Source: Burkholderiales bacterium
Lineage (GTDB): Bacteria > Pseudomonadota > Gammaproteobacteria > Burkholderiales > Burkholderiaceae_C
Direction: 5' to 3'
Assembly: GCA_026400275.1 (NCBI GenBank)
Contig: JAPLPK010000164.1
Location: 1 to 40,537, forward strand
DNA: 40,537 nucleotides
The notes beneath the pieces are model-generated. The model was not told where the DNA came from and did no database searches. It worked only from the letters and a program-made list of their open reading frames with translations. Of this stretch, positions 18,523-27,540 are shown piece after piece (position 1 is the stretch's first letter; every line of letters begins with the position of its first letter). The position numbers and the translations under genes are program-made.

Positions 18523-19644
18523 TCAGAACTGGTCGCGGCCCCGCACACGCGCGGCAATGCGGACATCCGGGCCAACCTGGCTGACGGATGTAAAGTCCAG
18601 GGTGAGTGCGTCTTGCAGATCTGTCAGCGGGCTGAGCTGCGCCATATCCATGCCAGGGCCGATCAGCTTGGGCGCCATGTAGACCAGGAATTCGTCTACC
18701 AAGCCGGCCTGCACTAGGGCGCCATTCAGTGTTTGGCCGGCTTCCACGTGGATCTCGTTGATTTCACGCCGTGCTAGCTCACGCACCATGGCGGCCAGAT
18801 CTACTCTTCCATCTGCGCCAGGCAGCATGAGCACGGTGGCACCTGCTGCTTCCAGTGCGGCCTGTTTTTCATCATTTTGGACGCCAGCGCATATATACAC
18901 TGCGCGTCCAGCTATAAAAATGCTAGAGAGTGGCGGGGTTTCTAGTCGGCTATCGACCACGATGACATGGGGTTGCCTCGGTGTATCGACCAGGCGCGCA
19001 TCGAGTGTTGGTTTGTCTTTCAAAATGGTGCCAATGCCTGTGAGCACTGCGCAGGCACGGGCCCGAGATGCATGGCCATCGGCACGCGCCGCCGCAGAAG
19101 TAATCCATTGGCTTTCGCCATTTGCCAGCGCCGTGCGGCCGTCTAGCGATGCGGCAATCTTCATGCGCACCCAGGGCGTCTTGCGTACCATGCGGCTGAA
19201 GAAGCCCAGGTTCAATTCACGGGCCTCGTGTGCTCCTGGGCCTACCTCGACCTCGACACCTGCAGCCCTCAGCCGTGCAAATCCGTTACCTGCCACCAGG
19301 GGGTTGGGGTCTGGCAGTGATGCGACTACGCGGCGAATGCCTGCTTGTACAAGCGCATCGCAACAAGGACCGGTACGCCCTTGATGCGAGCAAGGTTCTA
19401 GCGTCACATAGGCTGTGGCGCCCACCACTCTGTGGTTGCGCGCGGCAGCATCTTGCAGAGCCATGACTTCTGCATGCGGGCCGCCTGCGCGCTGGGTGTG
19501 GCCCTGGCCGAGGATGCTGCCATCAGGATCGGTAATGACGCAGCCTACGCGTGGATTGGGTTGCGTAAGTCTTTCGGCACTTTGTGCAAGCGCCAACGCA
19601 AGCGCCATGGGGGATGTACTGTCTGAAATAGGTTGTCCTTCCAC
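18523..19644 (-). CDS. ribD: Riboflavin biosynthesis protein RibD (deaminase/reductase)
   Basis: This bifunctional enzyme of about 373 residues deaminates the pyrimidine from GTP cyclohydrolase II and reduces its ribosyl side chain. The N-terminal cytidine-deaminase-like zinc site is GGPHAEVMAL (His57, Glu59) with Cys85 and Cys94/95 in EPCSHQGRTGPCC. The C-terminal reductase domain runs from about 145 (PWVRMKIAASLDGRTALANGESQWITS) to the end. The start may be the GTG at 19644, directly after the fimT stop, or the ATG at 19608. Reductase residues about 240-258 are encoded by a dispersed palindromic element, reading SIFIAGRAVYICAGVQNDE in frame. It is the first riboflavin gene after the pilus genes. 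Confidence 0.94.
   Translation of the reverse strand: MEGQPISDSTSPMALALALAQSAERLTQPNPRVGCVITDPDGSILGQGHTQRAGGPHAEVMALQDAAARNHRVVGATAYVTLEPCSHQGRTGPCCDALVQAGIRRVVASLPDPNPLVAGNGFARLRAAGVEVEVGPGAHEARELNLGFFSRMVRKTPWVRMKIAASLDGRTALANGESQWITSAAARADGHASRARACAVLTGIGTILKDKPTLDARLVDTPRQPHVIVVDSRLETPPLSSIFIAGRAVYICAGVQNDEKQAALEAAGATVLMLPGADGRVDLAAMVRELARREINEIHVEAGQTLNGALVQAGLVDEFLVYMAPKLIGPGMDMAQLSPLTDLQDALTLDFTSVSQVGPDVRIAARVRGRDQF
18869..18926 (-). repeat. Dispersed palindromic element, copy 6 (inside ribD, in frame)
   Basis: Read on the minus strand, it runs from the AT-rich arm GCATTTTTATAGCT through GGACGCGCAG, the loop TGTATATAT and GCGCTGGCGTCC to AAAATGATG. By eye 32 of 45 bases match copy 5 from TAGCT onward, including the shared end CCAAAATGATG. 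It reads through ribD without a stop. Confidence 0.65.
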
Positions 19645-20244
19645 TCAGCTTGTGGAACTCAGATTGCACGTAGTGTCTGTACTGCTAGCTGGTTTGCATA
19701 CGCGGGGGCGGCCTGTGCGAGCGATTTTGATAAACCGTGTTTCTTCAGATGCCGCGCTACTCGACACGTCGTTACGCGAGAGCTGCAATGTCACAGCGCT
19801 ACCCAAGGCTCCGGTTTTGTCTATGGAATAGCCTGATGCGTCGTACATGATGGCGGGTGCGGTGCCGCTTGCTATACCGTTGCCCGTTACGGTGATGTAG
19901 CTTGGCAGGGCGGCTTGTTTCAATACGATGGTGTCAACAGTGGCGTCATAAACGCCGTTTTGGTTGATATCGATGAATACGATCCATCCTGTCGCCCAGT
20001 TTGATCCATTTCCTGCTCCGGTTCCGAGGGGTACCACAGACGCGTACCTGCCGCGCTTCAACGCTTCGCCACGTGCTGCATTGATCGCTGCAAACAGGGT
20101 ATTGGCCGCAGAGGTTAAGTCGGCATTGCGCTTGTAGGTCAGCATGCTGGGCACTGCTGTCAGTAACAAAATGGCCGCAATGGCGAGCGTCACCATCAGC
20201 TCAATGAGCGTAAACCCACGTTGTGGGGCTGGCTGGTATGTCAT
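19645..20244 (-). CDS. fimT: Type IV minor pilin, FimT/FimU (GspH-type)
   Basis: This 199-residue prepilin has a short leader ending at a glycine before FTLIELMVTLAIAAILLLTA: the GFTLIE prepilin peptidase site followed by the hydrophobic helix. The body fits the GspH/FimT family (SAANTLFAAINAARGEALKRG at about 50; C-terminal FIKIARTGRPRVC). Minor pilins prime pilus assembly, and FimT-type proteins have been linked to DNA uptake in other bacteria. I chose the ATG at 20244, in an ATGA overlap with the pilE stop, over GTG 20253. It is last in the cluster here, whereas fimT/fimU is usually first in Pseudomonas. Confidence 0.86.
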   Translation of the reverse strand: MTYQPAPQRGFTLIELMVTLAIAAILLLTAVPSMLTYKRNADLTSAANTLFAAINAARGEALKRGRYASVVPLGTGAGNGSNWATGWIVFIDINQNGVYDATVDTIVLKQAALPSYITVTGNGIASGTAPAIMYDASGYSIDKTGALGSAVTLQLSRNDVSSSAASEETRFIKIARTGRPRVCKPASSTDTTCNLSSTS

Positions 20245-20747
20245 GGCCAGCACAAACTGAAATTGCTGCTACTGGCCGTACCATTGCAAGATTTAACCCC
20301 TGTGCTGGTCATGCTGAGGTTGCCAACTTCGGGGTCGGATTTCACAGGCTGCGCAGTCACTTGCACGCATTCTTGGATGGTTGGCACCGTAGCACCCGTT
20401 ACAGGCGCAGGGCAGGTACCTGCGGACAGGCGGTACGCTGTGTTGGTGGCAGAGTCGCCAGAAAAGGTTTTGAACGGCACCGCTGAGCTAGTGGTGGCTC
20501 CACACGTAGATGCTATAGCGGCGACTGTGCCATTGGTGTTTGAGAAAGCAAGATAGCAATTCTTTTGCGTCATGTAGCGCTCTTGTTGCTGTAAGAGTTC
20601 TACTAGCGCAGTGCGCGCTTGGGCACGTTTACCTTTGAGTACAGACGATGTGTAGGACGGGTAGGCAATGGCCCCCAAAATCGCAACCACTGCTACCACG
20701 ATCATCAATTCCAACAGCGTAAAGCCCTTCGCGTATTTGTGGGTCAT
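20241..20747 (-). CDS. pilE: Type IV minor pilin PilE
   Basis: This 168-residue prepilin starts MTHKYAKGFTLLELMIVVAVVAILGAIAYPSY: a short positive leader, cleavage after Gly, Glu at +5 of the mature protein, and a hydrophobic N-terminal helix. LKGKRAQARTALVELLQQQERYMTQKNCYLAF is the following alpha-helix region typical of PilE minor pilins, and the paired cysteines in the C-terminal half fit a disulphide loop. Its position directly after pilY1 matches the Pseudomonas minor pilin cluster. Its start overlaps the pilY1 stop by 4 bases. Confidence 0.88.
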   Translation of the reverse strand: MTHKYAKGFTLLELMIVVAVVAILGAIAYPSYTSSVLKGKRAQARTALVELLQQQERYMTQKNCYLAFSNTNGTVAAIASTCGATTSSAVPFKTFSGDSATNTAYRLSAGTCPAPVTGATVPTIQECVQVTAQPVKSDPEVGNLSMTSTGVKSCNGTASSSNFSLCWP

Positions 20748-23700
20748 GGTGCGTTCTTTAAGGTGATGTAATTATTAATTTGCCGCCAACTTAAGCGGCC
20801 TGAGACGGTGGATGTTGTGGTGGTAACCCCTGTGCTGGACCCCGTAGTGCCTGATTGCAGCACGGTTTTCGTACTCTGCTTGATGCGTCGGCCGGTTGAA
20901 TCACTAGGCACAGGGTAGCTGATGCTGGATATTGTGCTGCTGTATTCACCCGAAACCAAAAATGGGGTTCCTGGAATACCCACTGTAGATGTGGTGATGG
21001 TTCCTGTTCCGCTTAGCAGGTTGACTACGTAGAGGTATCCACTGCCGCCGCTGGCCGCGCATGAACCTGCAGTTCCAACACCAGCCGGCACCAATGTCGA
21101 AAAAAGGATGTTGTTTCCGTTGACCAGCCCGTTGCTTACACTTCTTTCGCCTGAACTTGCAAAATCAGCATACCAACCTGAGCGCTGGGTAGCGTCTGAG
21201 TCGCTAGCGGCCCGTCCCCAGTTAAATGCTGGTACGGTAACCGTCGCTGCCGACTGGTTAATGGTTCCTGCGATAAGTCTACCCCTACCTGAAATCACGC
21301 TATCGCCTGCCGGATTGCTATCGGCCGCAGTCAATCCGTTGTCAAAGACCGCGTATACAGAGTTTTGATTCGTAGAGGTTCGATCGCTGTTTTCTAAATA
21401 TTTGCCTGTAGTAAATGCCACATAGTTGGTCGCAACTTGGCTCACCACCGGGCCTGCTTTCACCATAGGAGCTGTCGATATGGGTTGCACGGCTGAAGAG
21501 GCTGTTTTTGCGATAAACAACGGATAGGGATTGGGAGATGCTGTAGTGCCTTTGTTGTAAGCCGACAGTTTGTTGATATTCCAATCTGCTGCACCGTAGG
21601 TGCTGAAGTCTAGTTTCCACAGTTTTCCATGCAAATCGCCCACATATATTTGGGTGACTTCTCCAGCAGAGCCTTTCATGGCGGTGAAGCTGATGACCCC
21701 GGTAGGGTTGCTCGTACTCAGTGTGCTATCCACTGGAAGTGAAATTTTGTAATAGTTGGGTGTAGTGCCCGTGGCTGTCCAGGCGGTTCCAGCAGGCTTG
21801 TCCAGTGCTAGTAAAAATATAGCGGGTTGTCCCGTAGTGCTATACCTTCCAGCGCTATCGGGTACATAGTTGTTTACGCCACTTGCGACTATGGCAAACC
21901 AGCGGTAGGTGGCGGTAGCACCTGCTGCACTGGTTCTCAGGCGGGCTATTTGGGGTTTGCCCACCACGAACCCGATTTCAGGATCGTCCGCGCGTGTGAA
22001 CTCCCACATCACCTTGCTAGCGTCAAAATTACTAGGGTCGGTAACATCCAATGCAAAGACACCCGAACCGCCTGCACCAGTGCCCGCCACCAGTACGGTT
22101 CGCCAGTCGGCGGCGTTTCCATTGGAGAAAACTTCAGCCTCCGCAATGGCTGGCGGTGCATCTACATAGCTTTGGTGGTTTTGGTTATAGCTCGTGCTGG
22201 TGAGTGCAGACAGCTTGGGGCCCATCCAGCTAGGGATATAGGCAAACAACTCGTTGCCAGTAGTCGCATTAAATGCGTGCAGCATCCCATCATTAGCACC
22301 TGCAAATACTGCTGCAGTACGTGATGTATAAGTGCTATAAAAACTTGAATAGGTACTGCTGGCATACGCCATACTGGATGCGGGAGTGCCTGAATATTCA
22401 ATACTTGAATTAATAATATCGCCCAATAAACTACTTCGTGAGCGAAATCGTCCGCCGGTATTGCTGGGGCTCACTTGGTTGGTTTTATCCCCTCTTATAA
22501 AGTCTAGGCGAGAAGATCCAAAACCATCTGATGTTGATGATGGTGATAATTGATTTAGGTTTCCTTTTAAGGTGGCGCCAATTGCAGTCCACGTGAATTC
22601 AGTAGCGGTGGTTCCGGAAGAAACAGCATTGGTTGAATCTACTGTAATTGGATAGGCCGAAACATCTCCGCTCCAGTCCGAAGTGTCAAAAGAGCCTTTG
22701 TATTGCAAGCTGCCTGCTGACGTAATATTGGTAGAAGCCGCAGCAGTTGCAGCGATATTATTGGATTTGGTTGTGGCGTTGTTGAAAATATCATCAAATG
22801 CTTTTAATACGCCACGAGCACTGCTTTGTAGATAATAAGAGCTGGCCTCCCCAGGGCGGGTGGCGTCTTGCCAAACATCGTTATTGTTAGTTCCATTTTG
22901 CTGCTTAAATGGATTCCCATATATGTTGTACGGTTTAGATGCAGTATTGGCCGAGTCTGCCTGAAAGCCACCGTATTTGGCAGCAGTAAAAAATTGATTG
23001 TTATAGTGTCGATAGTTATCTGAGGTGGAGTTCCCATACTCGTTAACGTCAAATAACATTGTTTTTACCCGTAATCCACGTCTCTGGCTGCTTACTGCAT
23101 TGGTCCAATCTGTTCCGCGTATGTCGTGCGTATGTGCCCAATAAGCCTGGCCAATAATTTGGTTTCCTGGGGGGCTGCCATTCACTGTGCTGTTCGGGTT
23201 TCCGGTAGTGCGGGCCGCGCCTTGTCCGTCGGTATAGGAAGTTGCGCTTCCATTTTCAAAACTTTGGGTAATTCCTGTCCAGTAGCTGATATCTGGTATG
23301 TTGTTGCTTGTATTGGCTGCAGGTAAGTTGCTGCCGTCATGCGTATTTACGTCGCCGATTACCACAATGTTGCTTTTTAAACAGGAGTAATCTGCGGTAT
23401 TAGAGCGTCCCGCATAAGGATCTGTCCACGTTGTAGCAACTGGAAAGCCATCATACATGCTTGAGGTAATATTACTTACTGCGGCGGGAGTGGGTTGCAA
23501 ACCTTGTAAGTAGCGCAATGTTTCATAATGAAGCTCACCTACAGGATCATATTTTTTATATCTGCCTTGGATAGAACCTGTTCTGCCAAATTTATTTAGA
23601 TAGTTTATAACGCCACTGATGTTTGGAGTTTGGGTTGTATCATTGTCAGGGTTGCTTGAAAATACGCCTGTATTAGCGTTCCATTCCATATTGGCATTGC

Positions 23701-25069
23701 CTGTGGTGGGCGTATTTTCTTGACCCACTGTGTCAAATGTCTTTGCTCCTACGTATTTCATAGGGGCGCGTAAGACACCGCCATATCGACCGCCTGCATA
23801 ACTAGCGGTTTGATCTAAAAGGTAACCAAAGGCGGCAAGTCTCAGTTGGTCACTGTATTTTTGAATGGATCCTGTGGGTTTAAAATTTCCATTTGGATAG
23901 GCTGTGCATAATCCATAATCACGTACATCTTGGAGTGTGCTTGAATTCGGTACTTTGTTGCAAACCTGAACGCGGCCGTAAAAAAAGCCATCTGAATTCA
24001 GGCTGGTGCCGCTAGTGGTAGGTTGCCAAGAGCCCGAATAATTGCTTATGTAGCACTCTTTGAATGTTCCTGATATGGGGTCGCCAAAAACACCGTTTGA
24101 GCAAGTTGCGCCGTTATAAGCGGGCGCTACAGCCCATGTAGTACCAGCCCCATACCATACCGCTTTTGTTCCTGTGAACTGGCAATTGGTACTACTTTCG
24201 TCTGCACATTTGACGCCCCCATTGGGGCGGCTTGTATTTGAGGTGGTAATTGGCCCCATTTGGCGAGCTGCATTGCTGCTCAATGTATATCCGCTCGTAC
24301 TACCGCACGTACCGGCCGTGCTGGTGCCAGCACGAAAATAAATACGATTTAATGTATTGGCGATCCATATATCGTTTCCAGCTGCATCATTGACCATGGA
24401 GGTTGGTATCGCTCCAAAATAATTATTTGAACCCCCACTCCTTTTAAGCTGTTTTGCAGGAAAGTTCGATGTGTTCCACATACAGGTGGGGTCTCCATCT
24501 GGTATGACAGCACGCTGTAATATCGTTAAGCTTGCAGTGTCTATATAGCGATCGCCACCAGAGAGCGCTAGCCGCAGCATATCGATAGCAGAGCTAGAGG
24601 CCCAGTTTAGGAAGTTCCCGCTAAAAGCGTTGCTACATTGCCGGTTAGTGGCTGCACCACTACGGTCAAATCGTTTGTAATCACTACTTGTTAATCCGGT
24701 CGCAGGAGTTTCTGTGGGGGCGTCGTTGTAGGTGTAGCATGCTTCCGCATCGTAATATCCTAGATACTCATTGGTATTGGAATATGTGGCATCTGATGAG
24801 GATCCTGGCTGATCTACGTACTGTGCACCTACTGTTGGAAACTCAACTGAGAGTGCTAATGCAATGACTGGTTTATCAACAGTGGTGGTGGCGTAAAGTG
24901 GGACTGTTGATAAGGTGATAGACGGGATGCTGGTCGACGCATCTGCCCTAACAATAATGGTGGTTGTTATCGATAAAATCGTTAATAAAATAACAAATGG
25001 CCAACGGTTGTTGGAAATTTTATTAAATAAATAAATATGGTTATTGGCTGAAGTTAATTTAATTTTCAT
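20744..25069 (-). CDS. pilY1: PilY1-type pilus tip/adhesin protein
   Basis: This large exported protein (about 1441 residues) caps type IV pili with the minor pilins and functions in adhesion, retraction control and surface sensing in other bacteria. It has a signal-type TM segment near the start (WPFVILLTILSITTTIIV). A long Ser/Thr/Asn-rich region follows. The C-terminal PilC/PilY1 beta-propeller starts at about residue 885 (LLGDIINSSIEYSG, AVFAGANDGMLHAFNATTGNELFAYIP, VLVAGTGAGGSGVFALDVTDP, YVGDLHGKLWKLDFS). The usual Asp-rich calcium loop just before the YxGDLxGxLWKxD strand is not seen. The region from about 22.3 to 25.1 kb is clearly richer in A/T than its neighbours. I chose the ATG at 25069 (MKIKLTS); a TTG at 25090 is the alternative. 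Confidence 0.88.
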   Translation of the reverse strand: MKIKLTSANNHIYLFNKISNNRWPFVILLTILSITTTIIVRADASTSIPSITLSTVPLYATTTVDKPVIALALSVEFPTVGAQYVDQPGSSSDATYSNTNEYLGYYDAEACYTYNDAPTETPATGLTSSDYKRFDRSGAATNRQCSNAFSGNFLNWASSSAIDMLRLALSGGDRYIDTASLTILQRAVIPDGDPTCMWNTSNFPAKQLKRSGGSNNYFGAIPTSMVNDAAGNDIWIANTLNRIYFRAGTSTAGTCGSTSGYTLSSNAARQMGPITTSNTSRPNGGVKCADESSTNCQFTGTKAVWYGAGTTWAVAPAYNGATCSNGVFGDPISGTFKECYISNYSGSWQPTTSGTSLNSDGFFYGRVQVCNKVPNSSTLQDVRDYGLCTAYPNGNFKPTGSIQKYSDQLRLAAFGYLLDQTASYAGGRYGGVLRAPMKYVGAKTFDTVGQENTPTTGNANMEWNANTGVFSSNPDNDTTQTPNISGVINYLNKFGRTGSIQGRYKKYDPVGELHYETLRYLQGLQPTPAAVSNITSSMYDGFPVATTWTDPYAGRSNTADYSCLKSNIVVIGDVNTHDGSNLPAANTSNNIPDISYWTGITQSFENGSATSYTDGQGAARTTGNPNSTVNGSPPGNQIIGQAYWAHTHDIRGTDWTNAVSSQRRGLRVKTMLFDVNEYGNSTSDNYRHYNNQFFTAAKYGGFQADSANTASKPYNIYGNPFKQQNGTNNNDVWQDATRPGEASSYYLQSSARGVLKAFDDIFNNATTKSNNIAATAAASTNITSAGSLQYKGSFDTSDWSGDVSAYPITVDSTNAVSSGTTATEFTWTAIGATLKGNLNQLSPSSTSDGFGSSRLDFIRGDKTNQVSPSNTGGRFRSRSSLLGDIINSSIEYSGTPASSMAYASSTYSSFYSTYTSRTAAVFAGANDGMLHAFNATTGNELFAYIPSWMGPKLSALTSTSYNQNHQSYVDAPPAIAEAEVFSNGNAADWRTVLVAGTGAGGSGVFALDVTDPSNFDASKVMWEFTRADDPEIGFVVGKPQIARLRTSAAGATATYRWFAIVASGVNNYVPDSAGRYSTTGQPAIFLLALDKPAGTAWTATGTTPNYYKISLPVDSTLSTSNPTGVISFTAMKGSAGEVTQIYVGDLHGKLWKLDFSTYGAADWNINKLSAYNKGTTASPNPYPLFIAKTASSAVQPISTAPMVKAGPVVSQVATNYVAFTTGKYLENSDRTSTNQNSVYAVFDNGLTAADSNPAGDSVISGRGRLIAGTINQSAATVTVPAFNWGRAASDSDATQRSGWYADFASSGERSVSNGLVNGNNILFSTLVPAGVGTAGSCAASGGSGYLYVVNLLSGTGTITTSTVGIPGTPFLVSGEYSSTISSISYPVPSDSTGRRIKQSTKTVLQSGTTGSSTGVTTTTSTVSGRLSWRQINNYITLKNAP

Positions 25070-25086
25070 AATAAATTTTCTTTCGA

Positions 25087-25716
25087 TCAATAACGGTAAA
25101 TCATTTGTGCTACTGCTTGAATGTCGCTTCGAGGTCCGAAGCCCATTGCTGTTATACGGTACATGTAAATATATTTGGGAGGCGTGGCCGAAAGGTCAGA
25201 TTGCTCGGTATCAGGTATAGCCTCAATGATGTAGCGCGGTAATTTTGCTGGTTGAATGCCTAAACCCCCTGCACTAAAGGTTCGCCCGGTGTAAGTGCCA
25301 AACGCAGTAGTTTTGGCTGAGCTAGATGTGTCTGTAAAATCTATAGTGAGCCAAATGGGTTTTCCAGATGTTGCGGGGAGGCATAAACCCACATAGTTTG
25401 TAGCGTTGCTACAGCCTGCTGTAAATTTTGAAATATCGGTTGAATTTTTAAAAATGGATCTGCGTACAGAAGCTGTCGGACCATAGATATCAAATTCAGC
25501 GTCAATAAGTGCAGCTTCTGCCGCTTGCCATGCTACTTGCATATCTCTGTCATTGCGGGCGCCTCGTTCCCCCATCATGGCTATTTGTATTCCTGCGACT
25601 CCAAGTAGTGAAACAATCGTCAAAATCATCATTACCAGAATGAGCGACATACCGTTTTGTCGGCGTATGTACCCAGCTGGTCGTCGTTGCCTAAGCGTAT
25701 TGAGTGCGGGTTTCAT
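25087..25716 (-). CDS. pilX: Type IV pilus assembly protein PilX
   Basis: This 209-residue minor pilin has the PilX N-terminal pattern: a basic leader, NGMSLILVMMILTIVSLLGVAGIQIAMMGERGARND, then AWQAAEAALIDAEFDI. It lacks the Glu+5 of major pilins, as is usual for PilX. It lies 13 bases after pilW, and its stop abuts pilY1. Confidence 0.87.
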   Translation of the reverse strand: MKPALNTLRQRRPAGYIRRQNGMSLILVMMILTIVSLLGVAGIQIAMMGERGARNDRDMQVAWQAAEAALIDAEFDIYGPTASVRRSIFKNSTDISKFTAGCSNATNYVGLCLPATSGKPIWLTIDFTDTSSSAKTTAFGTYTGRTFSAGGLGIQPAKLPRYIIEAIPDTEQSDLSATPPKYIYMYRITAMGFGPRSDIQAVAQMIYRY

Positions 25717-25729
25717 TTCGATTTTCTAC

Positions 25730-26722
25730 TCAAGGGCTTTGTAGCTTCAGACTTTGATCATTGCGGAGATGCACGGTGAATGTGACCACTTGACGTAGCC
25801 GACCGTCTGCAGCGGGGCTGAATATCGAGCCAACATCGCCGCTAGAAGCCATTGCTGAGCCCGGCGTAGATGAGTTGCTACCTGAGTTTTTGCCTAAGCC
25901 CAGGGGGTAAAAAGTTTGCGCCGTCTGGTCTTGGGCGGAACCCACTGGCCCCCGTAGTACCAGGCCAATACGCAGGCTGCGTACCCTGCGCCAATTGGCG
26001 TTGGTAGCAACTGCGTTGCCGCTTACTGTCATTTGGTCTGCCCTTAAATACCTGTCGGTAATGGAATCTGCCGTTCCAGTGGGGGCGGTATTGGGTGTGA
26101 CTGCATCCACGCCGTATAAAACTTGGAAGTCTTCTACGCCATCAATTATGGGTTGCCCATTATTGGGGCCAGTGGCGCACATCAGCGCTGGTTCATTCGT
26201 GACAGTGCTAAGACCAACATAAAAGGCACTGGTTATGCGATCGTCTTGGTCAATTGGGGCTGTGGCGAGTCCACTACCTTGGCAGTCAATCATGGATTTG
26301 TCAGACGCCGTAGCGCCGGTGAATAGCGCGGCAGTTTGGAAGCGGACCATCAATATGTCGCTGCCGTTAATGCCTGCAGTCGTAGGTGCTGTATCGAAGG
26401 GATCGCTGGAACTGGGGCGTTTGTTATCGATGCCGAATACGTCGGGGTCTGGATTGGTTGAAATACCTTTTACGTTGGTTTGGCGCGGTGAGGCGATGTA
26501 CAGCACGTCTTTGTAGCCTGCTTGCACGGCTATACGCTGGATCAAGTCCATTGCAAATCGGCCGTTATCACGCAACTGAGAAGATGCATCGATGGCATTG
26601 AAACCTTTGCGACTTACGATAAGAGATGCAATGGCTGCTATCGCGATGATCAGACTGATCGCCATGGCGACCAACAGCTCAACCATGGTTAAGCCGTTTT
26701 GCTTGCGGAAGCTTGCTCTCAC
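25730..26722 (-). CDS. pilW: Type IV pilus assembly protein PilW
   Basis: This 330-residue minor pilin has a short leader, RKQNGLTMVELLVAMAISLIIAIAAIASLIV, with the Gly cleavage site and Glu at +5, followed by the PilW block SSQLRDNGRFAMDLIQRIAVQAGYKD. The C-terminal part (VEDFQVLYGVD, WRRVRSLRIGLVLRG) is typical of the family. The start is GTG at 26722, overlapping the pilV stop (GTGA), so translation is coupled. Confidence 0.87.
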   Translation of the reverse strand: MRASFRKQNGLTMVELLVAMAISLIIAIAAIASLIVSRKGFNAIDASSQLRDNGRFAMDLIQRIAVQAGYKDVLYIASPRQTNVKGISTNPDPDVFGIDNKRPSSSDPFDTAPTTAGINGSDILMVRFQTAALFTGATASDKSMIDCQGSGLATAPIDQDDRITSAFYVGLSTVTNEPALMCATGPNNGQPIIDGVEDFQVLYGVDAVTPNTAPTGTADSITDRYLRADQMTVSGNAVATNANWRRVRSLRIGLVLRGPVGSAQDQTAQTFYPLGLGKNSGSNSSTPGSAMASSGDVGSIFSPAADGRLRQVVTFTVHLRNDQSLKLQSP

Positions 26723-27357
26723 TGCACGCTACCTGCAGTGACCGGAAGAACGACGGAGGGCAGCGTAGCTCTTTCGAGTGGTGTGCTATTCGTACTTTTT
26801 CGGTCGGTTGACGCCCTTGTCCACCCAATTTTGATGACAGTGCTGGCACCACTGCCGGTGCCGCAGGTCCATTGGGGTATGCCGTTCGAGTCAAAGGGGG
26901 CGGAGTCGGAGCAGACGGTGACATGCGCGCCAGGCAATTCGCTGTCAACCCTTGAAAGCCATTCGGTCATTTCAGCACTCGCAATTTCGGTTGTACTCGC
27001 GCACGCAGTGGTGCTGGTAGCGACATTGAGGCAGTAACTGGTAGAGGCTGGTGCTAATGGACTGGAGTTGAAGTCGCCAAAGTAGGGGCTTGTGCTGGAC
27101 AAGGCAATATCTTTGTTATTGCGCATTATTTCGGCCAATTCACGCGCAAGGTTGACTGCGATGGATTGCAGTTTTGCGTCTCTGTTGGATTGCAAAGCCG
27201 TTGCTTGCAGTCCAACCATGCCCAGCAGGCCGAACGATAAAACAATGATCGATATCAGCACTTCTACCAGGGAAAATCCTGCAGAGCGCACATGCCGACT
27301 GTTTCTTCGCAATGCTTTTAATGGGAAAACGGGGGGGGTGGGGCGCAATGATTCCAT
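26719..27357 (-). CDS. pilV: Type IV pilus modification protein PilV
   Basis: This 212-residue minor pilin is the first gene of the pilus cluster. The prepilin motif SAGFSLVEVLISIIVLSFGLLGMVGLQATALQSNRD is the PilV signature. The leader of about 27 residues before the cleavage glycine is unusually long, but no other ATG or GTG lies nearer. Upstream, two small hairpins sit 31-63 bases before the ATG. Confidence 0.87.
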   Translation of the reverse strand: MESLRPTPPVFPLKALRRNSRHVRSAGFSLVEVLISIIVLSFGLLGMVGLQATALQSNRDAKLQSIAVNLARELAEIMRNNKDIALSSTSPYFGDFNSSPLAPASTSYCLNVATSTTACASTTEIASAEMTEWLSRVDSELPGAHVTVCSDSAPFDSNGIPQWTCGTGSGASTVIKIGWTRASTDRKSTNSTPLERATLPSVVLPVTAGSVQ

Positions 27358-27387
27358 TTGTGCATGATAGGAAAAAAATCCCAGTTA

Positions 27388-27420
27388 CGGTTGTACCCAT
27401 ACAACCGCTCGTCGTGCGAG
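27388..27420. other. Two adjacent small hairpins upstream of pilV
   Basis: CGGTTGTA-CCCA-TACAACCG is an 8-bp perfect palindrome (27388-27407). It is followed directly by CTCG-TCGTG-CGAG (27408-27420). They lie 31-63 bases before the pilV start and could be a leader structure or a regulator site. There is no T tract, so termination is less likely. Confidence 0.5.
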
Positions 27421-27540
27421 AAGGCCCGTTAGGGAGATCCACGCAACCTAAACTGTGGTGAGCTGCCTCATGCCCGTGTTTCGCATCGCGTTGCTAACTT
27501 TGCTTATTTGTTGTTGCCCCAGCGATTAATGTGTTGCGCC

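Noticed and set aside
17827-19644. FMN riboswitch ahead of the riboflavin genes.
   Set aside because: ribD abuts fimT and ribE/ribBX overlap, leaving no room for the long RFN aptamer, and none of its conserved blocks is seen.
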